Below, in pieces: positions 55,403-64,000 of a stretch of 64,000 nucleotides of DNA. The number at the start of each line of letters is the position of its first letter. Within the stretch, counting starts at the first letter, position 1. The stretch lies in the NCBI RefSeq assembly GCF_002864685.1, contig NZ_NMQZ01000002.1:176554-240553 (forward strand). The letters are read 5' to 3'. A program made the position numbers and the translations under genes. The notes beneath the pieces were generated by a model. It saw only the letters and a program-made list of their open reading frames with translations, had not been told where the DNA came from and did not search any database. Source of the DNA: Alloalcanivorax mobilis. Lineage in GTDB: Bacteria > Pseudomonadota > Gammaproteobacteria > Pseudomonadales > Alcanivoracaceae.

Positions 55403-55469
55403 GCTTCAAGCTGCAGGCCACAAGCGGCAAGCCGTGCGCCAAGCCTGCTTGTGGCTTGCAGCTTGTGGC
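55403..55469. repeat. Extragenic inverted-repeat element (GCAAGCC-type)
   Basis: The left arm (55403-55433: GCTTCAAGCTGCAGGCCACA and on) pairs with the right arm (55447-55469, GCTTGTGGCTTGCAGCTTGT). It lies in the ffh-rpsP gap and could act as a transcript-level hairpin in this operon. Confidence 0.62.
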
Positions 55470-55591
55470 TGTACAATCTGCGCCCTTCGCGAACCGTCCG
55501 GCCCCGGGCTGGCGGTGGTTCAAGCGGATACGATGGCCAGCGGCGGGTGCCGCCGGTCGGGAAACCGGATTGAAACAAGGTAGTAAACATT

Positions 55592-55852
55592 ATGGTAGTG
55601 ATTCGTCTGGCCCGTGGTGGCTCCAAGAAACGTCCTTTCTATCACATCGTGGTGGCCGATAGCCGTACCGCCCGCGATGGCCGCTTTATCGAGCGTCTGG
55701 GTTTCTTCAACCCGATCGCCAGCGGCGGTGAAATCCCCCTCAAGCTCGACAGCGCCCGCGTTGACGAATGGGTTGGTAAAGGCGCCCAGATGTCCGAGCG
55801 TGTGAAGACGCTGGTCAAGAAGGCCCGCAAGGAAGAGCAGCCGGCCGCCTGA
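55592..55852 (+). CDS. rpsP: 30S ribosomal protein S16
   Basis: 86 residues. The family N-terminus is [20 protein letters not shown], followed by [13 protein letters not shown] component of the small ribosomal subunit. Its TGA overlaps the rimM start (ATG 55852), so translation is coupled. Confidence 0.97.
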   Translation: MVVIRLARGGSKKRPFYHIVVADSRTARDGRFIERLGFFNPIASGGEIPLKLDSARVDEWVGKGAQMSERVKTLVKKARKEEQPAA

Positions 55853-56379
55853 TGTCACCGGACGATGCGCTGGTGGTGGGCCGTATCACCGCGGTCCACG
55901 GCATAAAAGGGTGGGTGAAGGTGTACTCGTTCACCGACCCGATGGAAAACATCTTCGATTACCAGCCCTGGTATTTGCGCCAGGGCGACGCCTGGGTGCC
56001 AATGAAGCTGAGCGGCAAGCGCCGCCAGGGCAAGGGGCTGGTGATTGGCCTGGACGGGGTCGAAGACCGCGATCAGGCGCAGCGTGAGCTGGTCGGCCGC
56101 GAGATCGCGGTGTCGCGGGATCAGGTGCCCGAAGCCGGCGAAGGCGAATTCTTCTGGCGTGATCTGATTGGCCTGCGGGTGAAACTCGAGGACGGTCGTG
56201 ATCTGGGCCGGGTGGACAAGCTGCTGGAAACCGGCGCCAACGATGTGCTGGTGGTGCGCGGCGATGCCGACAGCATCGATCAGCGCGAGCGGCTGCTGCC
56301 GTGGGTGCCCGATCAGGTGATCGTCAACGTGGACCTGGACGCGGGTGAGATGAGGGTCGATTGGGACCCGGACTTCTGA
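55852..56379 (+). CDS. rimM: Ribosome maturation factor RimM
   Basis: 175 residues. The RimM N-domain has VGRITAVHGIKGWVKVYSF, and the PRC-barrel C-domain has EFFWRDLIGLRVKLEDGRDL. It assists 30S maturation and binds S19. It overlaps rpsP by one base and precedes trmD by 32 nt in the conserved rpsP-rimM-trmD-rplS order. Confidence 0.96.
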   Translation: MSPDDALVVGRITAVHGIKGWVKVYSFTDPMENIFDYQPWYLRQGDAWVPMKLSGKRRQGKGLVIGLDGVEDRDQAQRELVGREIAVSRDQVPEAGEGEFFWRDLIGLRVKLEDGRDLGRVDKLLETGANDVLVVRGDADSIDQRERLLPWVPDQVIVNVDLDAGEMRVDWDPDF

Positions 56380-56411
56380 ACCTGAGTCAATAAAAGAGGG
56401 GAGGGCGGCAA

Positions 56412-57170
56412 ATGCGGATGACGCTGGTGACGCTCTTTCCGGACATGGCCCGGGCCATCACCGATTTCGGCGTTACGCGCCGCGCGGTGGAAAACGGCCA
56501 GCTGGTGTTGGAAACGGTGAACCCGAGGGATTTCACCGAGGACAATCACCGCACCGTGGACGACCGGCCCTTCGGCGGCGGCCCCGGCATGGTCATGAAG
56601 GTGGCGCCCTTGCAACAGGCGCTGGCCGACGCCCGCTCCCGCAACACGGCGGCGAAAGTGATTTATTTGTCGCCCCAGGGGCGGCCACTGACCCAGGCGA
56701 AAGCCGAGCGGTTGGCCGCCGAGCCCGGCCTGATTCTGCTGGCCGGCCGCTACGAAGGGGTGGACGAACGATTGATCGAGACGGCGGTGGATGAGCAGGT
56801 CTCGATTGGTGATTACGTGCTCAGCGGCGGGGAATTGCCGGCGCTGGTGCTGATTGACGCGGTCACGCGGTTGTTGCCCGGGGTGCTCGGGCACAGTGAT
56901 TCGGCTTCCCAGGATTCCTTTTCCGGAGAGCTGGAGAACCTGCTGGACTGCCCGCACTACACGCGCCCCGAGGAATATCAGGGTCGCAAAGTGCCTGAAG
57001 TGCTGCTCAGTGGCGATCACGAAAGGATTCGTCGCTGGCGGCTGCAACAGGCCCTGGGACGCACCTGGCGGTGGCGTCCCGATCTGCTTGAGGCACGCCG
57101 TGCGCGGGGCTTGAGCGAGGAAGAAGAGCGGCTGCTCGCGGAGTACATCCGGGAATCCGGGCAGCAATAG
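56412..57170 (+). CDS. trmD: tRNA (guanine37-N1)-methyltransferase
   Basis: 252 residues. The trefoil-knot SAM site is seen in [13 protein letters not shown] and [20 protein letters not shown], with SPQGRPLTQ upstream. It methylates G37 of tRNAs to prevent frameshifting. AGAGGGGAGGG lies before the ATG. Conserved operon position. Confidence 0.97.
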   Translation: MRMTLVTLFPDMARAITDFGVTRRAVENGQLVLETVNPRDFTEDNHRTVDDRPFGGGPGMVMKVAPLQQALADARSRNTAAKVIYLSPQGRPLTQAKAERLAAEPGLILLAGRYEGVDERLIETAVDEQVSIGDYVLSGGELPALVLIDAVTRLLPGVLGHSDSASQDSFSGELENLLDCPHYTRPEEYQGRKVPEVLLSGDHERIRRWRLQQALGRTWRWRPDLLEARRARGLSEEEERLLAEYIRESGQQ

Positions 57171-57202
57171 CGATACAGCGAACATTGAACGAGGAGCCTG
57201 CC

Positions 57203-57568
57203 ATGAGCGGCAAAACACCCCTGATTCAGGAAATCGAACAGGCGCAATTGAAAACCGATGTGCCGGTATTCGGCGCCGGTGACACCGTCACCGTGCAAGT
57301 AAAAGTGAAAGAAGGCGCCCGCGAGCGTCTGCAGGCATTCCAGGGCGTGGTCATCGCCCGCCGTAACCGTGGCCTGAACTCCGCGTTCACGGTGCGTAAA
57401 GTTTCCCACGGCGTGGGTGTGGAGCGGGTTTTCCAACTGCACAGCCCGCTGATCGATTCCATCGAAGTGGTTCGTCGTGGTGACGTTCGCCGCGCCAAGC
57501 TGTACTTCCTGCGCGAGCGTTCCGGCAAGTCCGCGCGGATCAAGGAAAAAATCCGCAGCAACAAGTAG
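57203..57568 (+). CDS. rplS: 50S ribosomal protein L19
   Basis: 121 residues from ATG 57203 (GAGGAG upstream); the in-frame start at 57185 is not the family start. Recognisable segments are [35 protein letters not shown] and [20 protein letters not shown]. Last gene of the operon before a strong terminator. Confidence 0.96.
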   Translation: MSGKTPLIQEIEQAQLKTDVPVFGAGDTVTVQVKVKEGARERLQAFQGVVIARRNRGLNSAFTVRKVSHGVGVERVFQLHSPLIDSIEVVRRGDVRRAKLYFLRERSGKSARIKEKIRSNK

Positions 57569-57642
57569 CGCCCCGCTCAGGAGCCATCGTCGCTTCAGCC
57601 TTCGCTGTAGGGCAAACGGAAGCGACCTCTGGCCGGGTGGGA

Positions 57643-57663
57643 CGATCCGCGCTGTGCGGATCG
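57643..57663. other. Perfect short hairpin before the rplS terminator
   Basis: CGATCCGC-GCTGT-GCGGATCG forms an 8-bp stem with a 5-nt loop. It sits 75 nt after rplS and just before the terminator hairpin. It may help 3' end stability or be part of a degenerate REP-like element. Confidence 0.4.
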
Positions 57664-57668
57664 GCTAC

Positions 57669-57704
57669 AAAAAAAAGGGCCACCGATCAGGTGGCCCTTT
57701 TTTT
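57669..57704. terminator. Bidirectional Rho-independent terminator
   Basis: AAAAAAGGGCCAC, loop CGATCAG, then GTGGCCCTTTTTT. An A-tract before and a T-tract after the GC stem serve rplS on the plus strand and the YeaQ-type gene on the minus strand. Confidence 0.9.
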
Positions 57705-57762
57705 GTTGGTCTGAATGCGTCCGCTCAACGGAATGGTAGTGATCGTGGACAGGCGCCCGGAT

Positions 57763-58017
57763 TTACCGCTTCGCGACCATCCGATAGATCACCAGCACCA
57801 CCAGGGCGCCGATCACCGCGGTGACCACGCCACCCAGGGTGAAGGCATTGACCGGCCCGCCGATGCCGGCCATGGCACCCAGCCAGCCGCCGACGATGGC
57901 GCCGATAATGCCCAGGATAATGGTCATGATAAACCCGCCAGGGTCGCGCCCCGGCATGATCCACTTGGCGATGACCCCTGCCAGAAGGCCCAGTACGATC
58001 CATGACAGAATGCCCAT
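57763..58017 (-). CDS. GlsB/YeaQ/YmgE family membrane protein
   Basis: 84 residues with about three hydrophobic helices. Typical Gly-rich pattern: GLLAGVIAKWIMPGRDPGGF and ILGIIGAIVGGWLG. Members are stress-linked small inner-membrane proteins of unclear mechanism. Convergent to rplS across a terminator. A GAGTG-like binding site precedes the ATG. Confidence 0.88.
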   Translation of the reverse strand: MGILSWIVLGLLAGVIAKWIMPGRDPGGFIMTIILGIIGAIVGGWLGAMAGIGGPVNAFTLGGVVTAVIGALVVLVIYRMVAKR

Positions 58018-58165
58018 ACAACACTCCTTCGTTTAAGCTGAATTTACCGTTCTCCGATGGCGTCGATTATGCCAACGTGGAGCGCCAGGGCCGGGTAATA
58101 AATAGTAAAAATGGGCGATCGGTCCGCCGCGCTGGCGGCCCGCCGGTTCGTGTTATGCTCGCGCG

Positions 58166-59071
58166 ATGACCCTCACCGATTCCGAACAGCGCCTGATCGA
58201 CGCCTGGCTGGACCACCAGTGGCTGGAGCGCGGCCTGAGCCGCCATACCCTGGAGAGCTACGGTCGCGACCTGCGGCAGTTCGGCCAATGGCTGGCGGCG
58301 CACGGTGACCAGCTTGCCCGCTGCGACCGGGTGGCGCTGCTGAGCTTTCTGGCCGACCGCCACGCCGAAGGCGTGGGCGCCCGTTCGGTGGCGCGCCAGC
58401 TTTCCGCGCTGAAGAGTTTTTTTCGCTGGATGCGGCGCGAGAACCGCATCGCCGAGGACCCCACTCTGAACGTGGCGCGGCCGCGCACCGGGCGTCCCTT
58501 GCCGAAGACCCTGTCCGAGGCCGATGTCAGTGCGCTGCTGGCGGCGCCGGACCTGGACGACCCGCTGGGCCTGCGTGATCGGGCCATGCTGGAGGTGCTC
58601 TACGCCAGCGGTTTGCGCGTCTCGGAACTGGTCGGCCTGACGCTGGGGCAGGTCAATACGCGCCAGGGGCTGGTGCGAGTAGTGGGCAAAGGCGATAAGG
58701 AGCGCCTGGTGCCCCTCGGCGAAGAGGCGCTGCACTGGCTGGAGCGTTACCGCCGCGAAGCGCGCCCGCTGCTGGTCGGCGCCGACCAGGAAGTACTGTT
58801 TCCCAGCCGCCGGGGCAGCATGATGACCCGGCAGACATTCTGGCACCGGATCAAGCAACTGGCGGTGCGCGCGGGGGTGCAAAAGCCCCTGTCTCCCCAT
58901 ACACTGCGCCATGCTTTCGCCACGCATCTGCTCAATCACGGGGCCGACCTGCGGGTGGTGCAGCTGCTGTTGGGGCACAGCGACCTTTCCACCACCCAGA
59001 TTTACACGCACGTTGCCCAGCAACGGCTGGAAGCGCTCTACGAGCAGCATCACCCGCGTTCGGGAACCTGA
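58166..59071 (+). CDS. xerD: Tyrosine recombinase XerD
   Basis: 301 residues. Catalytic residues are visible at the expected places: R151, K175 (GKGDKER), H245 and R248 (HTLRHAFATHLL), H271 (LLGHSDLSTTQ) and nucleophile Y280. With XerC it resolves chromosome dimers at dif. The adjacency with dsbC (as in Pseudomonas and E. coli) supports XerD over XerC. The ATG is close to GCGCG sequence with no strong binding site. Confidence 0.93.
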   Translation: MTLTDSEQRLIDAWLDHQWLERGLSRHTLESYGRDLRQFGQWLAAHGDQLARCDRVALLSFLADRHAEGVGARSVARQLSALKSFFRWMRRENRIAEDPTLNVARPRTGRPLPKTLSEADVSALLAAPDLDDPLGLRDRAMLEVLYASGLRVSELVGLTLGQVNTRQGLVRVVGKGDKERLVPLGEEALHWLERYRREARPLLVGADQEVLFPSRRGSMMTRQTFWHRIKQLAVRAGVQKPLSPHTLRHAFATHLLNHGADLRVVQLLLGHSDLSTTQIYTHVAQQRLEALYEQHHPRSGT

Positions 59072-59142
59072 GCGGCGCGGGCGACTCCAAGCCTCAAAGC
59101 CCGCCGGCTCGCGGGCACAGACACGGAACCACGGAGAATAAG

Positions 59143-59874
59143 ATGAAGCGGATACTTTTGGTGGGGATGGGGATGCTGGTCGCCGGCATGGCGCTGGCCG
59201 CCGGCAAGGTCGATGAGAAGGCGCTGAAAGCGGCGTTCGCCAAATCGTTTCCCCAGTTCCAGGTCACCAGCATCAAGCCGGCGGCCATTGACGGCATGGC
59301 GATGGTCGAGCTGAATGGCCGCGAAGTGGTTTACGCCAGTGACGACGGTCGCTTTATCTTCACCGGCGATCTGATCGAGCTGCGCGACGAGGGCCCGGTG
59401 AACCTCAACGAAGAGCGCCTGCAAACGGTGCGCGCCGAAGGGTTGGCGAAAATTGATCCGAAAACCATGATCACCTACCCGGCCGAAGGCAAGCAGAAGG
59501 CGGAAATCTACGCCTTTACCGACATTACCTGTGGTTACTGCCGCAAACTGCACCGCCACATCGAGCAGTACACCGCCGAAGGCATCACCGTGCATTACCT
59601 GGCGTTCCCCCGGGGTGGCCCGGATTCCCAATCCGCCAAGGACATGCGCCACATCTGGTGTGACGCCAAGCCCGACCAGGCGCTCACCGCCGCCAAGCTC
59701 ACCAACGCGATCTCCGAGGCCAAGCTCGGCGAATGCGCCGAATCGGTGGACCGGGAATACCAGATGGGGATTAATTTCGGCGTGCGCGGGACCCCGGCGA
59801 TTTATTCCCCCGACGGCGTGCAACTGGGTGGCTACGTGACGCCGGAGCAACTCAACCAGCGCCTCGGGCTGTAG
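59143..59874 (+). CDS. dsbC: Thiol:disulfide interchange protein DsbC
   Basis: 243 residues with a signal peptide (1-20, ending GMALAA). The N-terminal dimerisation domain is followed by a thioredoxin-like domain with C130-G-Y-C133 and the cis-Pro in RGTPAIY. It isomerises wrong disulfides in the periplasm. It follows xerD by 71 bp. Confidence 0.94.
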   Translation: MKRILLVGMGMLVAGMALAAGKVDEKALKAAFAKSFPQFQVTSIKPAAIDGMAMVELNGREVVYASDDGRFIFTGDLIELRDEGPVNLNEERLQTVRAEGLAKIDPKTMITYPAEGKQKAEIYAFTDITCGYCRKLHRHIEQYTAEGITVHYLAFPRGGPDSQSAKDMRHIWCDAKPDQALTAAKLTNAISEAKLGECAESVDREYQMGINFGVRGTPAIYSPDGVQLGGYVTPEQLNQRLGL

Positions 59875-60026
59875 CCCTGCCCGATCACCCCGGCGGCCTC
59901 GGGTGACGGGCTGAAAGCCCCGTATTTCGGCGCTTTCCGGCGGGTTTCGACGGGCTAATTACATTGACGGCGCAGGGTTGCGCCGTTAATGTGTCCGGCT
60001 TCCGATAATCCGCCCAAGGTGATGCC

Positions 60027-61220
60027 GTGGAAGCCGAATTCCAACGCATTAAGCGTCTGCCCCCGTACGTCTTCAACATCGTTGGTGAGTTGAAGAAAGC
60101 GGCGCGAGCGCGTGGCGAGGACATCATCGATTTCGGCATGGGCAACCCGGACCAGCCGACCCCTCAACACATCGTCGACAAGCTCACCGAAACGGCGCAG
60201 CGCGGCGATACCCACCGTTATTCCCAATCCAAGGGCATCCCCCGGCTGCGCAAAGCGATCACCGACTGGTATCAGCGCCGCTACCAGGTGTCACTGGACC
60301 CGGAATCCGAAGCCATTGTCACGATTGGCTCCAAGGAAGGCCTGGCGCACCTGGCGCTGGCCACCATGGGGCCGGGCGACACCGTGTTGGTGCCGAACCC
60401 GAGCTACCCGATCCACCCTTACGGATTCGTGATCGCCAACGCCGACATCCGCCACGTACCGATGGTGCCCGGGGTGGATTTCTTCGAAGAGCTGGTGCGC
60501 GCGATCAAGGAATCCTGGCCCAAGCCGAAATTGCTGGTGTTGAATTTTCCCGGCAATCCCACCGCCCAGTGCGTGGACCTGGAATTCTTCGAGAAAGTGG
60601 TGGCGATTGCCCGTGAACACGGTATCTGGGTGGTACACGACATCGCCTATGCGGACATCGTGTTCGACGGCTACCAGGCGCCTTCGATTCTGCAAGTGGA
60701 AGGCGCCCGGGAAGTGGCGGTGGAATTCTTTTCACTGTCCAAGAGCTACAACATGCCCGGCTGGCGGGTTGGCTTCTGCTGCGGCAACAAGGAGCTGATC
60801 CACGCGCTGGCGCGAATCAAATCGTATCTGGATTACGGTACCTTCACACCGGTCCAGGTGGCGGCGATTGCCGCTCTGGAAGGCGATCAGAGCTGCGTGG
60901 CGGAGATCCGCGAGCTGTACCGCAAGCGCCGTGATGTGCTTTGCGATGGCCTCAACGAACTGGGTTGGACGGTGGCGCGGCCAAAGGCCACCATGTTCGT
61001 GTGGGCGCCGATTCCCGAGGCGTATCGGGCGATGGGCTCCCTGGAGTTTTCCAAGAAGCTGCTCAACGACGCCGGCGTGGCGGTTTCGCCGGGCATTGGC
61101 TTCGGCGAATACGGCGATGACCACGTACGCTTCGCTCTGATTGAGAACGAACAACGCACCCGGCAGGCGCTGCGCGGCATCAAGAAGATGTTTCGCGCCG
61201 ATGGCCTGGCCATTGATTAA
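60027..61220 (+). CDS. alaC: Alanine transaminase AlaC-type aminotransferase
   Basis: 397 residues from GTG 60027 (AAGGT upstream). Fold-type I PLP features: [10 protein letters not shown] near the start, [21 protein letters not shown], and the Lys in [16 protein letters not shown]. It likely transfers amino groups between alanine and 2-oxoglutarate and may also act on other substrates. Directly upstream of hom (12 nt), so it probably shares an operon with the threonine branch. Confidence 0.88.
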   Translation: MEAEFQRIKRLPPYVFNIVGELKKAARARGEDIIDFGMGNPDQPTPQHIVDKLTETAQRGDTHRYSQSKGIPRLRKAITDWYQRRYQVSLDPESEAIVTIGSKEGLAHLALATMGPGDTVLVPNPSYPIHPYGFVIANADIRHVPMVPGVDFFEELVRAIKESWPKPKLLVLNFPGNPTAQCVDLEFFEKVVAIAREHGIWVVHDIAYADIVFDGYQAPSILQVEGAREVAVEFFSLSKSYNMPGWRVGFCCGNKELIHALARIKSYLDYGTFTPVQVAAIAALEGDQSCVAEIRELYRKRRDVLCDGLNELGWTVARPKATMFVWAPIPEAYRAMGSLEFSKKLLNDAGVAVSPGIGFGEYGDDHVRFALIENEQRTRQALRGIKKMFRADGLAID

Positions 61221-61232
61221 AGAGGAAATAAG

Positions 61233-62534
61233 GTGAAACCGGTAAAGGTCGGCATCGCGGGACTGGGCACGGTAGGCTCGGGCACCGTCAATGTACTCAA
61301 ACGCAACGCCCGCGAAATTGGCCGGCGGGTGGGTCGTCCCATCGAAATCGCCCACATCGGCAGCCGTCGGGACAACCCGCTGTGCGACATTACCGGTGTG
61401 CGTTTTTCCGAGGATGTGTTCGCGGTCGCCAACGATCCCGACATCGACATCCTGGTGGAATTGATTGGCGGTACCGACACCGCCCGGGAACTGGTGCTGA
61501 CCGCGATCCGCAACGGCAAGCACATCGTCACCGCCAACAAGGCGCTGATCGCCGAGCACGGCAATGAGATCTTCCACACCGCCCAGGAATGCGGCGTGGA
61601 CGTGGCGTTTGAAGCGGCGGTGGCCGGCGGTATTCCGATTCTCAAGTCCCTCGGCGAGGGGCTGGCCGCCAACCATATCAATTGGGTCGCCGGGATCATC
61701 AACGGCACCGGCAACTACATTCTGACCGAGATGGAACAGGGTGGCCGTTCGTTCGCCGAGGTGCTCGACGAGGCTCAGCAGCTCGGCTACGCCGAAGCCG
61801 ACCCGACCCTGGACGTGGAAGGCATCGACGCCGCCCACAAGCTGACCATCATTGCCTCCATCGCGTTTGGTATCCCGCTGCAGTTCTCCAAGGTGTATAT
61901 GGAGGGCATCAGCCGCATCACCATCGAAGACGTCAACAGCGCCGCCCAGTTTGGCTATCGGATCAAGCACCTGGGCATCGCCAAGGACACCGGTTCCGGC
62001 ATCCAGCTGCGCGTTCACCCCACCCTGGTGCCCAAGGAAGCCATGCTGTCAGCGGTCAACGGTGTCATGAACGCGGTAATGATCGATGGCGACGCGGTTG
62101 GCCCGACCATGTTTTACGGCGCCGGCGCCGGCTCCGACCCGACCGCCTCGTCGGTGGTGGCGGACATCATCGAGATGGGCCGCGCGCTCACCGTGGATTA
62201 CGATGAGCGGGTGCCCTACCTGGGCTTCCAGGCGGACCAGATGTCCGATGAGACCATTCTCACCATCGACGACATCTCCTGCAGCTGCTATCTGCGCCTT
62301 CATGTGCAGGACAAAGCCGGGGTGCTGGCGGACATTACCCGCATCCTCAGCGACCACCACATCAGCATCGAAGCGCTGGTGCAGAAAGAGGTGGAGCAGG
62401 GCCTGGTGCCGATCGTTATGCTCACCCACAACGTTCGCGAGGGCGACATGAACGCCGCGCTCAAGCGCATCGCTGCTCTGGATACCGTTGACCAGGATAT
62501 AATGCGTATTCGCGTAGAGACGCTGGACGCCTGA
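61233..62534 (+). CDS. hom: Homoserine dehydrogenase
   Basis: 433 residues from GTG 61233 (AGAGGAAAT upstream). The NAD(P)-binding motif is VGIAGLGTVGSGTVNVL, the catalytic-domain segments are GGIPILKSLGEGLAANH and GTGNYILTEMEQGG, and a C-terminal ACT domain (LRLHVQDKAGVLADITRIL) suggests allosteric control, often by threonine. Followed by the tandem hairpin region and thrC. Confidence 0.96.
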   Translation: MKPVKVGIAGLGTVGSGTVNVLKRNAREIGRRVGRPIEIAHIGSRRDNPLCDITGVRFSEDVFAVANDPDIDILVELIGGTDTARELVLTAIRNGKHIVTANKALIAEHGNEIFHTAQECGVDVAFEAAVAGGIPILKSLGEGLAANHINWVAGIINGTGNYILTEMEQGGRSFAEVLDEAQQLGYAEADPTLDVEGIDAAHKLTIIASIAFGIPLQFSKVYMEGISRITIEDVNSAAQFGYRIKHLGIAKDTGSGIQLRVHPTLVPKEAMLSAVNGVMNAVMIDGDAVGPTMFYGAGAGSDPTASSVVADIIEMGRALTVDYDERVPYLGFQADQMSDETILTIDDISCSCYLRLHVQDKAGVLADITRILSDHHISIEALVQKEVEQGLVPIVMLTHNVREGDMNAALKRIAALDTVDQDIMRIRVETLDA

Positions 62535-62676
62535 CGCCTGACGCCTGACGCCGGACGCCGGACGCTCAAACCTGGCTCGGAAAGCTTGGGGTGTTTTCTG
62601 CAATGCCTGACAGGCAACACACCAAGGACCTCAGCAACGGGTTAAAGCGTCCGGCGTCCGGCATCAAGCGTCCGGC
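62526..62676. repeat. Hairpin element with GACGCC tandem words between hom and thrC
   Basis: The left side (62526-62565) is a tandem of GACGCCT and GACGCCG units and begins within the last codons of hom. The right side (62647-62676) contains GCGTCCGGCGTCCGG, complementary to the left. The long hairpin could attenuate or stabilise the hom-thrC transcript. Confidence 0.62.
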
Positions 62677-62751
62677 CGCTTAAAAGTACCATACGATTAA
62701 TGCCGTCGAGGCCGGCAACCAGACCTCGTCGCCACAAGTAGAGATATAACC

Positions 62752-63846
62752 ATGCCATTCCGTGACCGTTACACTGGCCTGATCAACCGCTACCGCGACC
62801 ACCTGCCGGTGAGCGATGACACCCCCGTGATCAGCCTCGGCGAAGGCAACACGCCGCTGATCCGCTTGAAGAATATCCCCCGCCTGCTTGGCAAGAACGT
62901 GGACATCTACGTCAAGTACGAGGGCCTTAACCCGACCGGTTCCTTCAAGGACCGTGGCATGACCATGGCGGTGACCAAGGCGGTGGAAGAAGGCAGCAAT
63001 GCCATTATCTGCGCCTCCACCGGCAACACCTCCGCCGCCGCCGCCGCCTACGCCGCCCGGGCCGGCATCACCGCGTTCGTGATCATTCCCGAAGGCAAAA
63101 TCGCCATGGGTAAACTGGCCCAGGCGATGATGTACGGGGCCATGATCATGCAGATCCGCGGCAACTTCGATCAGGGCATGGAGCTGGTCAAGCAGGTGGC
63201 CCAATCCGCTCCGGTCACGGTGGTCAACTCGGTCAACCCGTACCGCCTGGAAGGTCAGAAGACCGCCGCCTTCGAGATTATCGAAGAGCTGGGCCGGGCC
63301 CCGGATTTCCACTGCCTGCCGGTGGGCAACGCGGGCAACATCACCGCCCACTGGATGGGCTACAGCGAATATCACAAGAGCGGTGTGGTGAACGCCGCGC
63401 CGAAGATGGTCGGTTACCAGGCCGATGGCGCCGCGCCGTTCCTGCGTGGGGCGCCGGTCAGCGAACCGGAGACCGTGGCCACCGCCATCCGCATCGGCAA
63501 TCCGCAATCCTGGGATAAAGCCTGGAAAGTGCGCGAAGAATCCGGCGGCTGGTTCGATGAGCTGACCGACGCGGAAATCCTCAACGCCCAGAAGTTGCTG
63601 GCGGAGAAAGAGGGGGTGTTCTGCGAGCCCGCCTCGGCGGCCAGCATCGGCGGCGCCATGCGCGACATCAAGGCCGGCAAGATTCCCGAAGGCAGCACCG
63701 TGGTCTGCACCCTGACCGGCAACGGCCTCAAGGACCCGGACACCGCCATCGCCCAGTGCCAGGGCGACATGGCCAAGGGCAACCGCATGGTCACCATCGA
63801 TGCGGAACTGAACGCCGTTCGCGACGCCATCCTTGGCAATATGTAA
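62752..63846 (+). CDS. thrC: Threonine synthase
   Basis: 364 residues. The PLP-Lys motif is [17 protein letters not shown], the cofactor-binding loop is [18 protein letters not shown], and [15 protein letters not shown] matches the family. It converts O-phosphohomoserine to threonine. The ~360-residue type is the shorter, SerA/dehydratase-like form. Last step after hom; terminator follows. Confidence 0.96.
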   Translation: MPFRDRYTGLINRYRDHLPVSDDTPVISLGEGNTPLIRLKNIPRLLGKNVDIYVKYEGLNPTGSFKDRGMTMAVTKAVEEGSNAIICASTGNTSAAAAAYAARAGITAFVIIPEGKIAMGKLAQAMMYGAMIMQIRGNFDQGMELVKQVAQSAPVTVVNSVNPYRLEGQKTAAFEIIEELGRAPDFHCLPVGNAGNITAHWMGYSEYHKSGVVNAAPKMVGYQADGAAPFLRGAPVSEPETVATAIRIGNPQSWDKAWKVREESGGWFDELTDAEILNAQKLLAEKEGVFCEPASAASIGGAMRDIKAGKIPEGSTVVCTLTGNGLKDPDTAIAQCQGDMAKGNRMVTIDAELNAVRDAILGNM

Positions 63847-63860
63847 GAAACGCTGCACAG

Positions 63861-63901
63861 AAAAAAAGCGCGCTCTCCCCATAGGGAGGCGCGCTTTTTT
63901 T
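63861..63901 (+). terminator. Rho-independent terminator after thrC
   Basis: AAAAAAAGCGCGC, bulge, CTCCC, loop CATA, GGGAGGCGCGCT and a T-tract. It ends the alaC-hom-thrC transcription unit. The final 100 bases contain no gene I can support. Confidence 0.9.
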
Positions 63902-64000
63902 GGTTCTTCGCGGAGTGGGGGAAAGTGGCTTTTCTGAATCGTGACTGGGTAGCTCCATTGGGGACGCGGGACAAGGGCGGTGCCTTCCGGGACCGCTCAA

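Noticed and set aside
52971..55523. Open frame extending the CcsA-like gene through ffh on the minus strand
   Set aside because: The extension is antisense to ffh; the real gene starts at 53774 with MTPAAIFGLIATLFY.
62526..62565. CRISPR-like tandem repeats
   Set aside because: Units are 6-7 nt without spacers and form a hairpin, so it is not a CRISPR array.
63791..64000. Minus-strand frame at the window end
   Set aside because: Overlaps thrC and its terminator; no start context or motif.

Overview
The window is high-GC gammaproteobacterial chromosome, and gene content and order suggest an oceanospirillad/Alcanivorax-like marine bacterium. The housekeeping blocks (ffh-rpsP-rimM-trmD-rplS, xerD-dsbC, alaC-hom-thrC, tadA/mltF/purL) match that part of the Gammaproteobacteria, and the extragenic stem-loop repeats and acyl-CoA genes fit. 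The genus is an inference from gene order and protein character; no database search was possible.

Layout. Positions 1-11214 hold an accessory surface/secreted system. It starts with a giant multidomain protein (toroid, carboxypeptidase-regulatory-like, CARDB and VWA domains) that is cut by the window start. A secreted protein with a transglutaminase-like fold lacking the catalytic cysteine follows, and its extreme C-terminus switches abruptly to AT-rich, hydrophobic sequence. A 2.2-kb AT-rich string of small genes comes next, containing two decayed copies of the segment that precedes the C-terminal tip of the big protein. This looks like a polymorphic-toxin/immunity cassette array and is the most interesting part of the window. 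Positions 11273-24629 carry metabolic and regulatory genes: a tetraheme cytochrome c, a DUF2239 gene with a palindromic operator, an acyl-CoA synthetase/enoyl-CoA hydratase pair opposite a PaaX-like regulator, an isoaspartyl methyltransferase-erythromycin esterase fusion, and a TetR-thioesterase-MATE-thiolase-MFS run divergent from doxX.

Positions 24886-42333 are mostly core or widespread genes: TM2 protein, purT, tadA, mltF, purL, a hotdog thioesterase, a NIF3-like domain, two Nudix hydrolases, gamma-carbonic anhydrase, DUF1289, patatin and CorC/HlyC. A large secreted Kelch-like/InlB-repeat protein with a GlyGly-CTERM tail lies among them. Positions 42610-52875 form a two-partner secretion locus: a 2544-residue filamentous hemagglutinin-type exoprotein, its FhaC/ShlB-type outer-membrane transporter, and a LuxR-type regulator.

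Positions 52971-63846 are conserved housekeeping genes: CcsA-like membrane protein, the ffh-to-rplS translation/SRP cluster with a strong terminator, a GlsB/YeaQ protein, xerD, dsbC, alaC, hom and thrC with a strong terminator. Several intergenic gaps contain dispersed inverted-repeat elements with arms built from short repeated words (GTTAAAAG-like, GCAAGCC-like, GGACGCC-like) or REP-like GTGGGAGCG hairpins. I saw no tRNA, rRNA, CRISPR array, transposase or intact insertion sequence.
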